Below, one piece after another: positions 25,802 through 40,799 of a DNA stretch of 64,000 nt. Under the pieces are notes generated by a model. The model was not told where the DNA came from, ran no database searches, and saw only the letters and a list, made by a program, of their open reading frames with translations. Both the position numbers and the translations under genes were made by a program. Origin of the DNA: Linepithema humile (Eukaryota; Arthropoda; Insecta; Hymenoptera; Formicidae); NCBI RefSeq assembly GCF_040581485.1, contig NC_090134.1, positions 17,289,501 through 17,353,500 on the forward strand, read 5' to 3'. The stretch's first letter is position 1, and every line of letters begins with the position of its first letter.

Positions 25802-28800
25802 CCTCTCCTACACGGATACGCGATCAATTCAATATTCGTCGGATAAGAGACTTGAAATTGGGCGCAACGGGGAGTATACGGAAATTTGATTCCACACCGA
25901 GACGAAGTTCAAAGAGTTGGATACACTTTGTGTCCTGGGAGCCACTAGGAAAGACAGGTGCTTTGAGTCACCTGGTTGTGCCTTCGTCACCTTTCTCTTT
26001 TCTCTACTCGCACTTGATTTTCTTATTCGGTACTAACGATGAGCCTCCTCCCCGTATTCATCCAAACGCACGCCTGCGACGAGGCGCTTTCATGGAGCGC
26101 TCCGTTTTCTTACTTCGCGCACGGGATCGTCATGAAATAACGAAGAGGAATAACGCGCGACGCAGATATTACTCTTGATACTAATATACGTCCGCAAATA
26201 TTTTTGTGAAAATTAAATAAATTTCAAGAAAGCTGAACAAAACATAATGAAATGTGTGATCGAGCTCTACATTCAATTTATAAATGTAATAGAAAACTGG
26301 TGGATTTAAAAAAAAAAAATGTTCCAAGATATCCGGCTTCAGGACATCGCAGAGGCTTCAACGGTCGTTTATGATCATGGCTTCTTTTTTTTCACGCACA
26401 ACCGTTCCTGAATATCTCAGGCACCCTACGCGATCGCCCATATCGCATTACACGCCCGCGCGCTTGCGAGCGTGCATTATACATACTTGCGCGCGTGAAT
26501 TACGAATTACGGAAGATCGTGTCCGAAGATGACCTACATACGCAGCGGCCTGCGAGAAAGGGCATCGACGTCAGGCGCGCTTAGGCCTCGGTTCCTTTAT
26601 GTTTGCGTCGCGGAGAGGGAAATGTGGTGGGCCGGTAAAAAAAAAAAGGGTTCGCCGGTCACCGGTTTCCTTTGCACGCCAAAATTCCCGCGCTCGTACG
26701 ATAGTGGCCGCTTATATTGTAAGCCGTGAGAAAGAAAAGGCTGAAATGCGAGCGTACTCTTGTGCGTGGACCGAAACTTTTCATGCTAATTGCATGATAT
26801 CCGAGTTTCGCGCGATAATTAATGCAATTAACATAGTAGAAACACACTTTTGTAACAGCGCATCGAATTAAATTTACAGTAATGCTCACGGTGTTCGAAT
26901 TAATACTGCTGTTTGCTTCTAATTTTATTCAACTTGGTAAATTAGTATTAATATTTATAATTCACTCATTACTTTTCTTTAGTGGGAACGATAATGATCC
27001 CTTCGTAATCACCTACAAGTTCCTATTTATTTGTGTTTCAGGAGTTACATTCAAAGCACACAGGTTAATTCTCGCAGCATGCAGCAAGCACTTTCAGGAG
27101 CTATTCGAAGGAATGCCGCCTTCTCCCGCGGGACTGATCGTTATTCTCGACGGGACGAGTGCCCACAATATGGCGTCCCTCCTCGAATTCATGTACCGTG
27201 GAGAGGTACACGTTTCCCAGGAATCCCTCAGCTCCTTTCTCAAGGCAGCTGAATGCCTACAAGTACGTGCCTGCCTTTTTCCGTAAATAATGGCCTTAAA
27301 TAATGTTCCTCGAATAATTGTACACGTGCGACATTATCTATTTTTAAAATGTATCAAGCCTGTCATGAAAACTGTGATGAATAGTTAGGGATCATTTGTC
27401 TCGAAGGAAAACGCGTTGTCGCTCTTGTACGAATTGCGTGTTTTTATTCGATATTTTCAAATATTTACCGCAAAGACTCGGCTTTGCAGTTTTTTACTAA
27501 AATATAAAAAAATGCTATTAATATCAGCTATACAGAATACTTATTAAAATAATTGATGATATTCCTAGTAAGGAACATTAAAAAAAATAATATTTCTGTA
27601 ACTTCTTTGATTTATTTTTATCTTGATGATTTTTATATTTGATATTCATGAGTGACGCATATCATTTTCCTTTTCAATGTAGGTTAAAGGTCTAACGTTC
27701 GAGCATGAAAAGCTGGCTGTGGCGCAGAGGCTCGTCGCCGAGAGCAACAATACCTTCTCCACGGACGAAGGCAATGGCGGAGGCGGGGGTGGCAGTGGCG
27801 GCGGTGGTGATAGCGTTCGGGGTAGTGTCGGAAACGGTAGCGATGGTGCTGTCGGTGCTGGTAGAATCGGCGGCAATGGGGGCGGCGGCGTCGGCGACGT
27901 GAATGATATGAGCGAGGCGGGCGAGGCCACCATGGTGAGGAATACTATGAAGAGGACCCAAACACCGTCGCCCGTCCCGGCGTATCCCGTGCCCCCCATG
28001 TACGCTTCTCATTACTACGACAGTCCGTCGAAGAGGCTGATGAGGTAAGGATATTTCACCGCGTAAAGAGTTTTATGGGAAATGCGACCTTCTTTACGTT
28101 CTAATGGCGATGACGTGACAATCCGCGGACGGTGGAGTGATAAATAACGCGCGATGTCTTAAAATTGTCCCTTCGACGAAATGGCTTTTTACGATTTCCG
28201 GCTTTAATTCGTCGGAAAATTTTATTTTATTTCAAATTTTTAATGTCGCGCAATTGTGTGATTCAGCGATTTTCGCCGTAAAGAATTTCTCCTTCGTACT
28301 TCTTTCATTCGTTTTTCCGGTTTCACCGGCTTCCGCCTCGTGTTACGTGTGTTTACCAAATATTCGCGCCGCATGACGCGCTTACGGATTACACGCGTGG
28401 AATTCTGCGAGTTGTGTATTTTTAGATCGCCGAGCGACGTCGATTCGCTGGGAAGAGCGAGCGTGTTGTGCGACGGCGCTACCCTGCGGCCGAGGTCCGT
28501 TCCGGAGAACCACTTATACACTCAATCGTTCATCCATTCCTCCGAAACTCCTTCGCTTCCCCACACCGCACCGCACACGCCCACGGAACTGGAACAGCTG
28601 GAGCGAGCGCGATCCGAGGAGCGCAACAACTGTCTCTCTGAGCTCAAGGAGAGCGTTGCCGAAGGTAAGACATTAACATTTCGCACCCTCCGAGATCGAC
28701 GTAGAACCGGTGATCGAGCGGATTCCACGAAAGACTGAAATTTTCCATCGTGTCGCAGATCTTCGAATAAAACAGGAGCCAGTGGCACCGGTCGGATTGA

Positions 28801-31800
28801 CCGATCGGGAAAGGGCAGAAAAGTTGGCGGAGAGGTTGTCCGGCGAGTCTTATCCCGGACGGGGGTTTGACGCGAGCGCGTACGGCCCGAATTCGGACCA
28901 TCTGCCGCACGGAGCGCAGCTGGGTCCGGTGATGGTGTCGATGCCGCCAGCTCATCCGCCGACTCCCGATCAAAGTCCCGCGCCCACCACGCCCGCTATG
29001 TGGAATGCGAAGATCAACAAGGCCAGCACTGTCTCCACTATGGGCGGTGAGTGCCATTCATTGTTTTTGCATCGCGCGAGATTCGACAATGTGTGTTCCT
29101 CCACACATGTGTTGCCATGCATATGCAAAGCGGCGCGACTGCGAATTTAATTTAACATAATCCAAATGGTGAGTTCGCAGCTCCGTCGCTCGTATATTAA
29201 AAAAGAAGGAAAGAAAGAAAGGAAACACACGGAAAGATTGGATTTGCTGGAAATTATTTCTGTCGACTCGCGGCAAATCCACGCTCACTCGCGAAATACG
29301 GGTCGCATATTTACGTCAACGAATAATATTAGATCGCAAACATTCGTGCGCGAGAGATAACGATGTAGCTATTAACACATGAAATCAAGGTTGATGTAGT
29401 GAGTGAACGGGCGGAGTTTGCGAGGTTTGTTGAACCTTGCACGCACGCGCGCCTCGCACCACGTGTGTTTTGATCCATCGCCAAAATATACAGCGTGTAC
29501 ATAAATGATTAATTCCTTTATACTGTCGTTTTGAATAATTATGTTTTATAACATCGAGACACGACTCGCGGCACCGGCGACATAATTCGGAGATTGCTTA
29601 ACGATCTCTCTCTTTCTCTCTTTCGTTTTCTCTCTTTCTCTCTGTCGAAACCCGTAGGCAGTCTTGATCCGATAGACTTTATCTGGTCTGATGCGCCGGG
29701 TAAGAGGGGCCTTCTGGCCACGAAGTTACCAAATGCATGGACGTTGCATCATCGGTTGCACGTGGAGCCTAACTGCGGATGTTGCAACTGCCGCATTCCT
29801 CATCCTTCTATCATTCTTCTTCTTCTACGTTCTTCTGAGTCATCTCGCGGCGCGATAAAACGGTGCATCGTAAAAAGCAACGAACCGTCTGGAGCTTTTG
29901 AAAAAGCATCCCATGTTCTTTCAGCTGTGAAATCTTTCAACGAACTCGCAGCTCGTAATTTTCCTTTCGCCGTTCAATTTCTTAATTTTCAACGCGGGAA
30001 AGGGAAAAATCGATTTGGGATTTGATCGAAGAATTCACAGGCGGAAGATAACACGGCCGGTTTTCGCAACGGTTTCGTGTGGATCTTTTTTCGTCGTCCA
30101 CGTGTACGTCAGTCTCCGCTTCGGCGACGCTCTAACGCGCAGAAAGAGAGAGCGACGACGCCGTGGACGGACGTTGGATTTACAGGGTCTCCCCGTCCAA
30201 GCCCCCGGCGCCGTGGTGCCTTACGACTTGCCTTCACGGTGTGAACAAAGTGTACAAAGAGGATGCAGGCGACGGTGCAGCCATTGGGAACATCTTTTGC
30301 TTCGGCGAGCAAATCACCGAGCGTGATGCTACGACGACGTGCCACGTGAAACGGACACCGGCGTACCAACACCGACGAACCCCAGGGCTGGCCGGCGTCG
30401 GCGTCGCGGTGGCCACACGGCCGTCGCGGATGATGCTCCGACCATTTTTAATCGTCCGCTCGCTCGCCCGCCGCAAAGAAAGTAACGAAGCGGCAACTAA
30501 TGCAACGGTTATTGACATTAGGCCCGCAGAGGAGAAAGGGCAAAGAAACGGGAAGGGCGGGAGGGGGTGGCCGAAGGGGGTCTGTGCACGTTAAACGTGC
30601 TCAGGGAAGAGTGAAAGAAGTCGCCGATAGACGGAGGAGCATCCGTGCGATCCGCTCGAAAGACTTCCTTTGCACTTTCAGCTACATTACTCCGCGATCC
30701 TCAAAGATTCTCCAGCGTTGCGTATTAGAAAAAAAAAAAAAAAGATTATCATCGCGGAGAAGCCCCGAGTGCGAGAAGCGAGATCGACGACATCGGGACG
30801 AGAAATTTTGTTTTACCGCTCTTCAATTATTCAAAAGCCGCGCGGACAAAGACGCAGAGGCGAAGAAGTGAATATCTCTGAAAAGAGGCACATTATAAAA
30901 AAAAAAAACGTAGGATCACACAAGGCAGTCTCGGCACTATTGCGCTAATGTAGGTGTGACCGTGGCGAGTATTGCCAGAGCTCTTTCAGCTCGTCGAGGA
31001 GAAATGCGACGGAGAATCGCGCGGTGAGAAAAATCGTGACCGCTACAGTGTGTCGAGTTTATTCTATCGGAGTACAGTTATGCTCACGGAACACCGGTCG
31101 TCGTTAGGTGTTACTTTTTGTTAGATCCTACGCGCGAGTTGTGTTAGAAACTGCGCCTCGCCCGTCCCGATCATACTCACGGTGTGGAATTTACGCGACG
31201 TGTTGCGCAAGTTGTTTGGTGCGAAAAGAACACACGCCGGAGCGATACCTCGTGTTTCCATAGATTTGAATTTTATAGAAGGTTCTTCGCGCACCGGCTT
31301 CAAATTAGAATCGCTTTTTATTACGCTTCCAATGGCGTAATACTCTCAGGCTTCTTATATTTTCTATAATTGGCTATTCGTATTAGACAGTAAATAATCA
31401 AACGTAATAAATTAACGGCTCGACATAAGAAGCGTTTAAACTGAGAATAAAAACTTCGAAGAAAATTACTTTTCAAACTTTATTATTTAAAAAATAAGTA
31501 CCGAAAGAAAATAATTCGTGTACTTTTGTAAGTCGTGGCGTTTGATCTCACCGCTGATTGCATTCGTAGAAGTATTAAAGAACGGTCGTATAGGTAGATG
31601 AAAGCTATAAAGTTTGAAATTAACCGCAAGAAAAGTATCTTACTTCGAAAGTATCTCACAGTTATTTATATTTTATTTCACTTTTGTTTCTTTTTTCTTT
31701 AACATCCTAGTTTCTACAAAATTTCAAAATTCCTTGACTTTCTACTGCAAATAACATCTCGTGCGTTTGTAGAACAATCGATTAATATCGCTGTCGCACA

Positions 31801-32449
31801 GTCATTCCGCAGTCGGGTTTAATGCGAAAAAAAATTACACTTCGCACTGTTTGCATTTTCATACGCGGAAAAAGTTTTTCAATTTATCGCCGTGGTACAA
31901 ACGCACCATAAAATGTTTACCCCGCCGTCGGAACCGAGTTCATTACCATTTTATTTTCCGACCCTCAATCATCCTGCAACGCTCGCATCGCGTTCGTTAT
32001 TAATGCAGTTATCACGCAGTTCAATTACAGCGAGAGCCCGTCGGCCATTCGCGGCGGTCCGACAATAGCACTTTGTACGCACAATAGAAAATGCGGAGGC
32101 GTAGTGTAGGGCGATATATGTGGAATGACATGTGGAAAGTGAAAGCGCTCGCGTGGAAAGAGAGCTAACGTGTCTCGGTTGGTCCGTTCTTTCGAAGAAT
32201 GTTTCATATTGCTTAATCTTTTTCTCGCTAACTGCGCCATGCGTGCACCGTTGGAGACGACGACACGCGAGAGCTGCGGAGCACTCGCCGCGTCCCTCGC
32301 TCGTACTCACGCTTGAATTATGAATGAAGTTCCGTGCGAAGGAGGAAGGGAGGAAAGGGACGGTGCAGTTGCATTGGACACGTGTGGATTCACACACAGG
32401 TGCACTCTTCGCCAGCCGGCTTTCCTCAGCCGATTATTTCTTCTCTTGC

Positions 32450-32490
<41 letters not shown>

Positions 32491-35400
32491 TTTTAAAATT
32501 TTCTTCGTAAACTTTCGCAACCCTTCTGCCATTTCGTACCTCGGATAATTTCAACGATATTCAACCGAACGTACGACAACGAAAGCGACGAACTTCGACG
32601 CGAGAGATAGAAAAAGAGAGGGAGACAGAAAGAGAGAGTGAGCACTCGTGCAGCACGAGCGGTGACTCGTTTAAACATTAATCCGTCATTTCCGAGTATT
32701 AATTCTACATGCGCCGTCGCGGCGACGACATTCGACTATACGGTTTCGTGTCGCCGAGGAAGACACGAAGGGTTGCTTGAGGTAAATATTGTCAACGATA
32801 GCGGCGGAGGGACGCAAGATTATAAGAATCGCTATCGCCGATATAAAGGAAAGGTATATTTTTACGTATATTCTTGTCGGCACCTTTCCGCGCGCGCGCG
32901 TTGGGAGAAGTTGTGCGTTGTTAACTCTAAAAACGTGTCATTAGATATTCTTATATATATATATACATTTCTCTATCTCGTATGATGCAAAGTAACATAT
33001 AAATATTTTTTTAATATTATTTTTTTTCAAAATTCTTGATAAATATAATTAAAAATTTCTATTTAATATTCTTGAACAAATTTATATAAATTTTCATATC
33101 TAAATTTGATTGTTCGGTGATTGCATTATATAATTTTTCGTTCTCCCCGAGTTTCATGTGTATATGCACGCGAGCATTACATGCTATTTAAAAAGAAGGC
33201 CGCTCATTCGGGCTAGCTGCTTCTTAGAAGCGATTAGACGCAATTCAGCCTCGCCACGGCATTCTGCTGTCGTCGTCACGAGACCTTCCATCGCCGAAAA
33301 TTGTTGCACAAGAAGAATACGAAGCTTTCGCCCGTTACGTTGCGGCAATGCGTCGAAAATCATGCAACCGCGCTAGCTTTCCTTCCTACACACAGCTATT
33401 TAAACGCTGATTCCGTTACATCAAGACTTTGAAACAATGTATAATGAAATGCATGTCCTATTTTCGTGCCCGCCTCGCAACGGATTGTTCAATTCGTACC
33501 GATAAACGAATTATTCCATACACGTTACGTCATTAGCGAAACACGAAATAATTATATTCGATCTACTTTTTCATTTCTTTAATCGTCTTTTTTTTTCATT
33601 GCTATGTAAATCGAAGTCGGTTCAATTTGTCGGTTCGATATCGATAAACGATTTCGCATGCATTAATAAAATACGGGATAATTTTATTTGATGTAATTTT
33701 TTATTCATTCCATTTTTTATTTACGATGTAAACTAAAATCAAATCGATCAACCGGCCCTTTGTACATGACGTTGCCAATAAAAGTAGCTATTTTCGAGAC
33801 GTGAGAAAATAGCGGGTTCCCTCCTAAGACAAGGCAGCAGATCCCTCGTGAGTTATGAGTTTAGACTGTTTGGACGTTCTCGAGAGAGGATGCGAAAGAC
33901 TGGCTGCTATGTGTGTCATGGCCAGGCGTGCGGTGTTTTAGAAAGAGAGTTAGAAGAGCACGAGCCGGCCGTTCTCTTCGCTGCAAATTATGTTCGGAGA
34001 AGAAAACGTTCACGCGTGCCCGTCGAACTTCCTGAAATCGTCTACGGTGCCTCGGCCGAGGCATCATGAATAAAACAAGACGAATTTTATATTTAACACG
34101 CGCGAAGAAACGTATAAGTGTGTAAACACAGAAATATTTATGCGCGTAAACTCATGATCGATATTCACCAAGTATCCAACGTAGCATTTGACAGGAGTGC
34201 GGCCAGAATATGGTATGATAGACATCCCCAACGGTTCGTATTGATCGAGCGGGGGCGGTAGTATGCGGTAGAATCGCAGTAACCCGAATTAGAGGCCGCC
34301 CGTCCGACCGCGGCCGAAAATTGTTCGATTACTTCGTAGATTGCACGAAATTATTATCTGCCCTTCGGAGTTACGGTCGCTTATTCGACAAATAAGCCAT
34401 ATCTCACTCACCGCGACAATAATGTCGCACTATCGCGCGGCTATCGAGGACAAAGCGACTTCCATGTATCGAACATTAATCCTCGCTCAGATCTGAGAGA
34501 TCGATTACAATTGAAGAATGTCCAAATTCGCGGAATTCACGACGTAATAAAGTTCCTTCGTATGAAAGTTCGTACGTTTACATACGTACGTACAAATATA
34601 TATCGTTCCATAGCGTGTTTTTCTAACTGCGCACGTACCGAATGTGTTTCCTATTGATTTGGTTGGTGTAGCGAAAAGCCAATGTTGACTACAATTTAAA
34701 AAATATTATCTTTCGATATTGGCAAAATATTAGTTTTTTCGTCGTTAAAAAAATACAACGCGTATACTTATATATAGCGATATCTAAACGCGCATTACAG
34801 CTATCAGGAAATCGAAACTGGTTATGCCACGCGAAAACGGGCTTATCATCGGTGTCGTAACGATTGCAACGATTGCACGTACGTGTTCTCAGTAGGTCGA
34901 GGCGCAGAAATGTAGGAGGAGAAGGGCAAGGGGGGACGAGCGAGATACGATCATCTGGTTGGCCTGTGATAACGCCCAATCTTGATGTCGCCCACACACG
35001 CATGGCGTAGTGCCTCGCGTTTTTTTTTTTTCCTCGTGGGGCCAAGCACGAAAACTCCTCGGCTGCACGTATTGTTTTGTCACGCGCGCACGCACACGAA
35101 CTGTGACATGTATAGCTCTCGCTATTAACCGTTAGACCACCGACGATGGAAGAAAAAGAGGGAGAGAGAGACAGAGAGAATGAGAGAGGCAGAGTATCCG
35201 CGGCATATACAACACTGAATTCGGGTCACGAAATAATTCATGATAAGGCCATTGGAGCACCCGCTCGTACGAGCAAACTGATAAATGAAGGAACGCAGCC
35301 GAAAAAAACAAAAAAAGAGACAACGAAATGCGCTCGTTCCTTTCGCTGAAGGTCTAGTTTTTCGTGAATTGATGATAGCATACACCCGGTGTAACGCAAA

Positions 35401-38400
35401 TGTGTGCCCACGAACATATGGATATGCATTATTAAGCAGAATAATGGCCATTATCGGCATACGATAGATGTGGAATTGTTGATAAACGACGTGCTACGGG
35501 CGACGATTATTTATGTACGCGATGGAATCGGATCGATATATGTAGTTGCGTTACTCGACTCGCTAAAGTTAAATCGCATTCGACAAATAATCGGAACTGG
35601 CGATATAAATTTCTGGAAGAGAATTTTTTTCGCGAGAAATAAATCGTCGGCAAATTAAAATACAATTCCACGCTGCTTAATAATTGGCAAAGTTTTAAGA
35701 CACCGAGCCCGAAAGCTTCATAAAGGCCGTGAGAAAAACGCACTTTGCATCGGAGGATGTACCCAATTAAATCGCAAAATTTAATCGCACTCCAATTCGT
35801 GGCATTAAACATGCGGTACGGCAAAGGCTGTAATTTGCATAATGTTGCGCTCGTAATTTGTTCGCACATATCCGTATCGTTTAATGACGGTAATTGCCAC
35901 GCGTGTTATTAACGGAATCGAGAAGCATCATTTTCACGGAAGTAGTGGTTATTCGATTATTTATCGAGCAATGACCTATAACTGTCTTATAAAAATATCC
36001 AGCTATTCATGCCAAGAATTAACAGTTATAAAACACATCGACTCGCATCCACTATTTTTCCTTTTATGATTTCCGATTAAAAAATTTTGTTCTATTACTT
36101 TTGATCGTCCAGCCTTTAATGTTTTATCATTCTAATTACTTCGTTTCACTTTTCTCTTTTTTATTTATAAATTGCATTGTACGAACCCGCGTGTTCGCGG
36201 AAGCCCAGACAAAGCCTCGTCGATATTCGCGGCCATAAATTTTTCATTCATTTTCATTAATCGCCAGCAGCCCCCTTCGAGGGCCGAATTTTTTGTCGTC
36301 GCGAGCGACGCATTTTTTCGACGCTTCCTCCGCGCGCAAGGACAAAATAGCCGAACTGTGGTCTCCCCCCCCCCCCCTTGTGTGCGAACCCCCTCTTCCG
36401 CAAGCTTTATTACCATACTCCTCGCACCGGCGGCGAGGTTCGAATAAAACAACGGGCGCTGCGAACCGGCGTTACCCTCCGCCCACGCACAATATGCGTA
36501 ACCCTATCTTCGTTGGATATCCTCCGTTCCTCGCCGCGCCCTCCCCGGCTCAGGTTTTCCTACACACAAAGGACAAATGCTGGCTCGGTCGTGCCTCCTC
36601 TCTCTCTTATCGTTGCTGCATCGTGCGTGAGAAGAGGGAACCGCGGCTGCTCTACAACGAGAGACCGGTGGAGTGGGTCAGGTCTCACGCGTATGCGTAC
36701 GCACGACCGGCGTGTGATGTTCCTCGAAATGAGCGAATCGCTTGATCCGTGTGTCTTGATAATATTTTTTTTCACAATTGTTATTTGATCTAGATCAAAT
36801 CTATAAGATTATCTCGAGCGAAACAGGATGTTTACCAAAAATTGCATATACTTGCTGTAAAAATGAATTCACAATTTCTCAGGTAAAAATGAATTCGCAA
36901 TTTCGGGGTTTCGCAAAGCTGGGTGAAATTCGTACGCCGCTCGACGCGTTAATGGTTCTGTCTCGATGCACAGGCATGGGAATTAGGCTCGCGTAACGCA
37001 CGCTCACGCGCTCCGTGCGTGTATACGGCGCACCGCGTGCGCTGCGTCATTGCGTGAGATTTGCGACGCGTACGCGGGATAGCGCCAGCTGCTCGACGCC
37101 CAGGCGCGTATATTTTCGTGGCAAGAAGGTGGGGGTGGATCGCCAAATTGGGCGGCCGGGCGTGGGTGTAAATTTACTGCAGTACCACCATCAGGTCTTG
37201 TGAATTCGCCCGGCGAATCCGTCACACGTGGCCTTTTCGCCAAAATTGTTTATGCCAAAATTATTCCGTACACGATGAATGACTCATTATGCCTATCATT
37301 AATTGCAATTCAAATCGCGCCATGTAGTAATAATATTATCAGATATACCGTCCACATATGTTATACGAATAATATTGATGCCACCGATTGCGTGCAATTT
37401 AAATAATCGCCAATTATTTTTTTGCTTATTACGCAACGAGAGATTGTAGCGAATTTAAAAAAAAATAGATTCTGTTATTCGCGTTAAAATTCGCACTTTT
37501 ACTATTCTTTTCTTAATGAAATTCCCCTTTTATCAACAAGGAGGGAGATATAAAAATAAATTTGTTATTCACGCATAATGCTGAAAACGTCCTTCGGTAT
37601 CGTTATGAGAAATTTTAGAAGGTCTTCGCATTTTTTGCAACGTGTCGTAGGGCGACGCGCGGCTCTCGCGCCGGGCCTACACGCTCGCGGCGCGTACAAA
37701 TCAATAACGAATGCGTGCGTGCAAGAGGCTGCGTGTGTGCAACGACGCCCCCGTAGGTGTGTTAGTACACGTGCCGCCAAACTTCGTAGATCTCGCGTGC
37801 TTCGGACGCATAAGCTCCGATGCTGTGTGCGAGCGAATATAAACCGCGCGAAGGAGCGTGACGCCGCAACCTGGCGTTCTCGCGCGCGCGAATCGTATAA
37901 TCGTATGTCGCAGCTGGAAAATTATGTCTACACTATTTTCATCGCGGACTCGCAGACGCTCGGGGACACGCAGCTTTTTCAGAACGAACGCCCGCGCGTC
38001 GAGGAAGTGACGAGTCGTCGTGGAACGTGGGCGAACGTAATCTTCGGAGACATAAATCGCGCGAATGTTGCGTCGAGATAATAGTTACACGACGCCAGTA
38101 ATACTTCGCTATTGCGGCACAATAATATTTATAATACATTTGGCAATTGCTTGCCGTATTAAAAGTCGTCCTTCGAAGAAGTCGATTGCGAAAGAAAGTA
38201 GATTTTTTCATTTCAAAAATTAATTATACTTGCAATAACAGAATTTTGCATTTCTTACCTTGATCATTCCATTCGGCGGATTCCGAGAAGATTGCAGTCC
38301 CCAAATTCCTCTACACGGCAGTAGAAACGGATTTTTGCGGTCAGCCGAATTTCCTGAAAAGAGATGAGTGTGTTATTCTTAAAATACGGGGCACAATGAA

Positions 38401-40763
38401 TACAAAAATATAAATGATTTCTTTGCAGCTTATTCTTCTATTCTTAATTTTCAACCCTCTTGCTATTCGGGTTGCTCTTCAATCATAAAAACAACCCTTT
38501 TTGCTGTTTTTTATTCTTTATATATCTGCAACCATATACATAATAAGCTAAGATGCATAATGGAGGCCTTTCCTCGAAATCCTTCCTATTCTTGACTATT
38601 TACGAGCAGGCCGAATCGCTTTGCTGACTCGATGGCCAAAGTATTCCAGAATTTCAACAAGCCAATTCTCTCTCCGCGGCCCTGAGGAGGTCAGGAAGAC
38701 CTTCGTCACTCCCTGTCCCAACAGCGTCGCTCTCTCGACATCGCGATATTTCGAAAACGGAAAGCGGTGCTCCGCGCCGAGACGCTTTAACGAACTCCAG
38801 AAGAGAGAGAGAGAGAGAGGGAGAGAGTGACGGTCGCCTTTCTATCGGAACGTACTTTCACTTTAAGCAACATTAATAGAGACAGCATTGTTGCAAGGTC
38901 AGTCATGCGCCTGTTTACATATACTATCGCGGCGGAGAGTTAGTCACTCGGGTTTGTCACTCACGCATGGAAGATAGGATCTCTATTCTATTTAGAATTC
39001 CGGAGAAGTCGCTGCCGATACCGATATATGAGCGATAGTACACATCGTATGCAGCTCATAAGGACATTGCGATTCCGAGAGGCGCGGGAAGTGGACCGTT
39101 GTGCGGGTTATGGTTCAACTCCGGTCTCGGAGGGGTTAAAAAAGGGAGAGGGGTGCACGCCGTACACCGCCATCCCTTGCAGAATCGACCGTGGAGTGCC
39201 AAGCCGGGATAGGAACAGCGGGGGAGGCCTGGGCTCCCCCTTGATTTCGGGTTGCAACGCACGCTGCTTGACATTGATTTTCCACCGCCCCGCCCCGCGT
39301 CCTCCTCTATCACTCTCCATTTCAGTCCTCGGCCCCTCTCCTTCGCACCAATCCTCGACATTATTGCCTCTCCCGCTCGCTCTTATCGCGCCGCGGTCTC
39401 TTATCCTTCCTACTCGCCCGTCCCTTTGTCTCCCCCCCCTCCCTCCCACTGCTCCCCTCTTCCGGCCCTGCGTGCCTCCTCTACCTCCTCCGCGTTCCTC
39501 TTCCTATCGTTCGAAGCTCGCCCGAGCGGCGACCAATTTGGCGCCACCGAACGAAATGTGTCAAGGCCTGGCGAGATACAACGCCACACACGCACGGTCT
39601 TCCTATCCCTCTTCGCGCGGCGTTTTTAACCGTCCGCAGGGTGCACGCTCGGCCGAAATCGCGGTCGACTTCGATTTCTACATAACGAAACCCTATAATA
39701 GAATTCAGAGACCGTTGGATCTCTTTCGTCTTTCCTCTCTCCTTTCATCACGAATTTGCTGCCGCGAAACGAATTATCATTATTCCGATTATTTCGTCCT
39801 TATTTCTATTTCGCGTTCCACGAGCTGCTCGAATTACATGATACCATCTTGATTCTGGGCCGCCCGTCCTCCATTTTCCCAGCGTGCGTTCACGCACGCG
39901 TCAGCGTGTAAGATATCAGCGGAGGCGCGAGATCGCGCGCCACGCATCCGGGAGGGCCGAAAATGAGGACGGTGGGCCGAGGACGAGCCGCTCGCTGATA
40001 ACAGCGATACGGTCGGCCGGCGACGGCGGCGGTCTCGCCGATCGATCGACGTCCAGAGCCTCGAAGACGCGCGTTGCGGTAGGGCTGTGTGTATTGGGAG
40101 TCACTTTTCGCGCGCGTCTTACACGTTTGTTCGATCCATTCAGCCACAAAAGGGAGAAAAGGGTCAGGTCGCCGTGGCCAGTGAGGGGAGACGGGGGAAT
40201 GGAAAGACCTTGGAGACTGCTGCTGCGTTTCGTAACGTAACCTTTCCATTTTGCCGTCTCCCGCTCGACCGCTCCCACCCGCGGACCTCTCCTCAGGCCT
40301 CTTTCCTTATTCCGTCGCCTTCGCCAGCCTCCCCTCTCCACCACGCCCGAGCCCTTCGGTCAAACACGCACGATTCCTCCGAGAATTCGGAGGCCCCGGC
40401 GTTCCAGATTGCTCCGCGACTTCCTCCGTCTCATTCCGGACCATCAACTCGCGCGACTCTCAGCGTCTGCCCGCTTCGGGACGTGACGATAATTCGAGGC
40501 GCGAGCGAGAGCCCGGGCTCTCGGGAGACTAATTGGATCGCTTAATTATTTTCCGACGAGCGTTCGCTCTACCCTTCGGGACGATTTAATAACGCGCGAC
40601 GCGAAGGGGAAAAGATGAGATTCGTTCTGGTAGATTCCGAGTAACACTTTTCCGTTGTAGCACTTCTCGATCGGCGTGCCTCGACTTCAAGGGTTTCGCG
40701 CAGAACGGAATTCGCGTCCGAGGAACTTCGGCGCCGCACCGACTCTCTTTCTGTTTCTCTCTT

Positions 40764-40799
<36 letters not shown>

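Larger units (their letters stand above)
14104..27041 (+). other. chinmo: chinmo intron 1 (12.9 kb)
   Basis: No exon or other gene is convincing here. It holds a tandem duplication just after the donor (14127-14559), a CpG-rich island with a CTCF-like motif (about 15290-15720), CpG-rich pieces near 20100-20360, 21130-21580, 23380-23800 and 24820-25500, an AT-rich stretch at 22180-22340, a GA repeat at about 21316-21339, and a perfect palindrome at 18232-18251. The islands are candidate enhancers or internal promoters. A start inside this intron would skip the first BTB exon. Confidence 0.75.

Noticed and set aside
27646..27999. Proline-rich open frame on the minus strand over chinmo exon 3
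   Set aside because: It is the mirror of the Gly-rich codons of exon 3; GGN runs read as CCN on the other strand.
39028..39852. Longest single open frame in the window (274 codons, + strand)
   Set aside because: It lies in a C/T-rich island inside a chinmo intron, the product is Ser/Pro/Leu low complexity with no domain, and overlapping frames on both strands are also open, as expected from biased composition.
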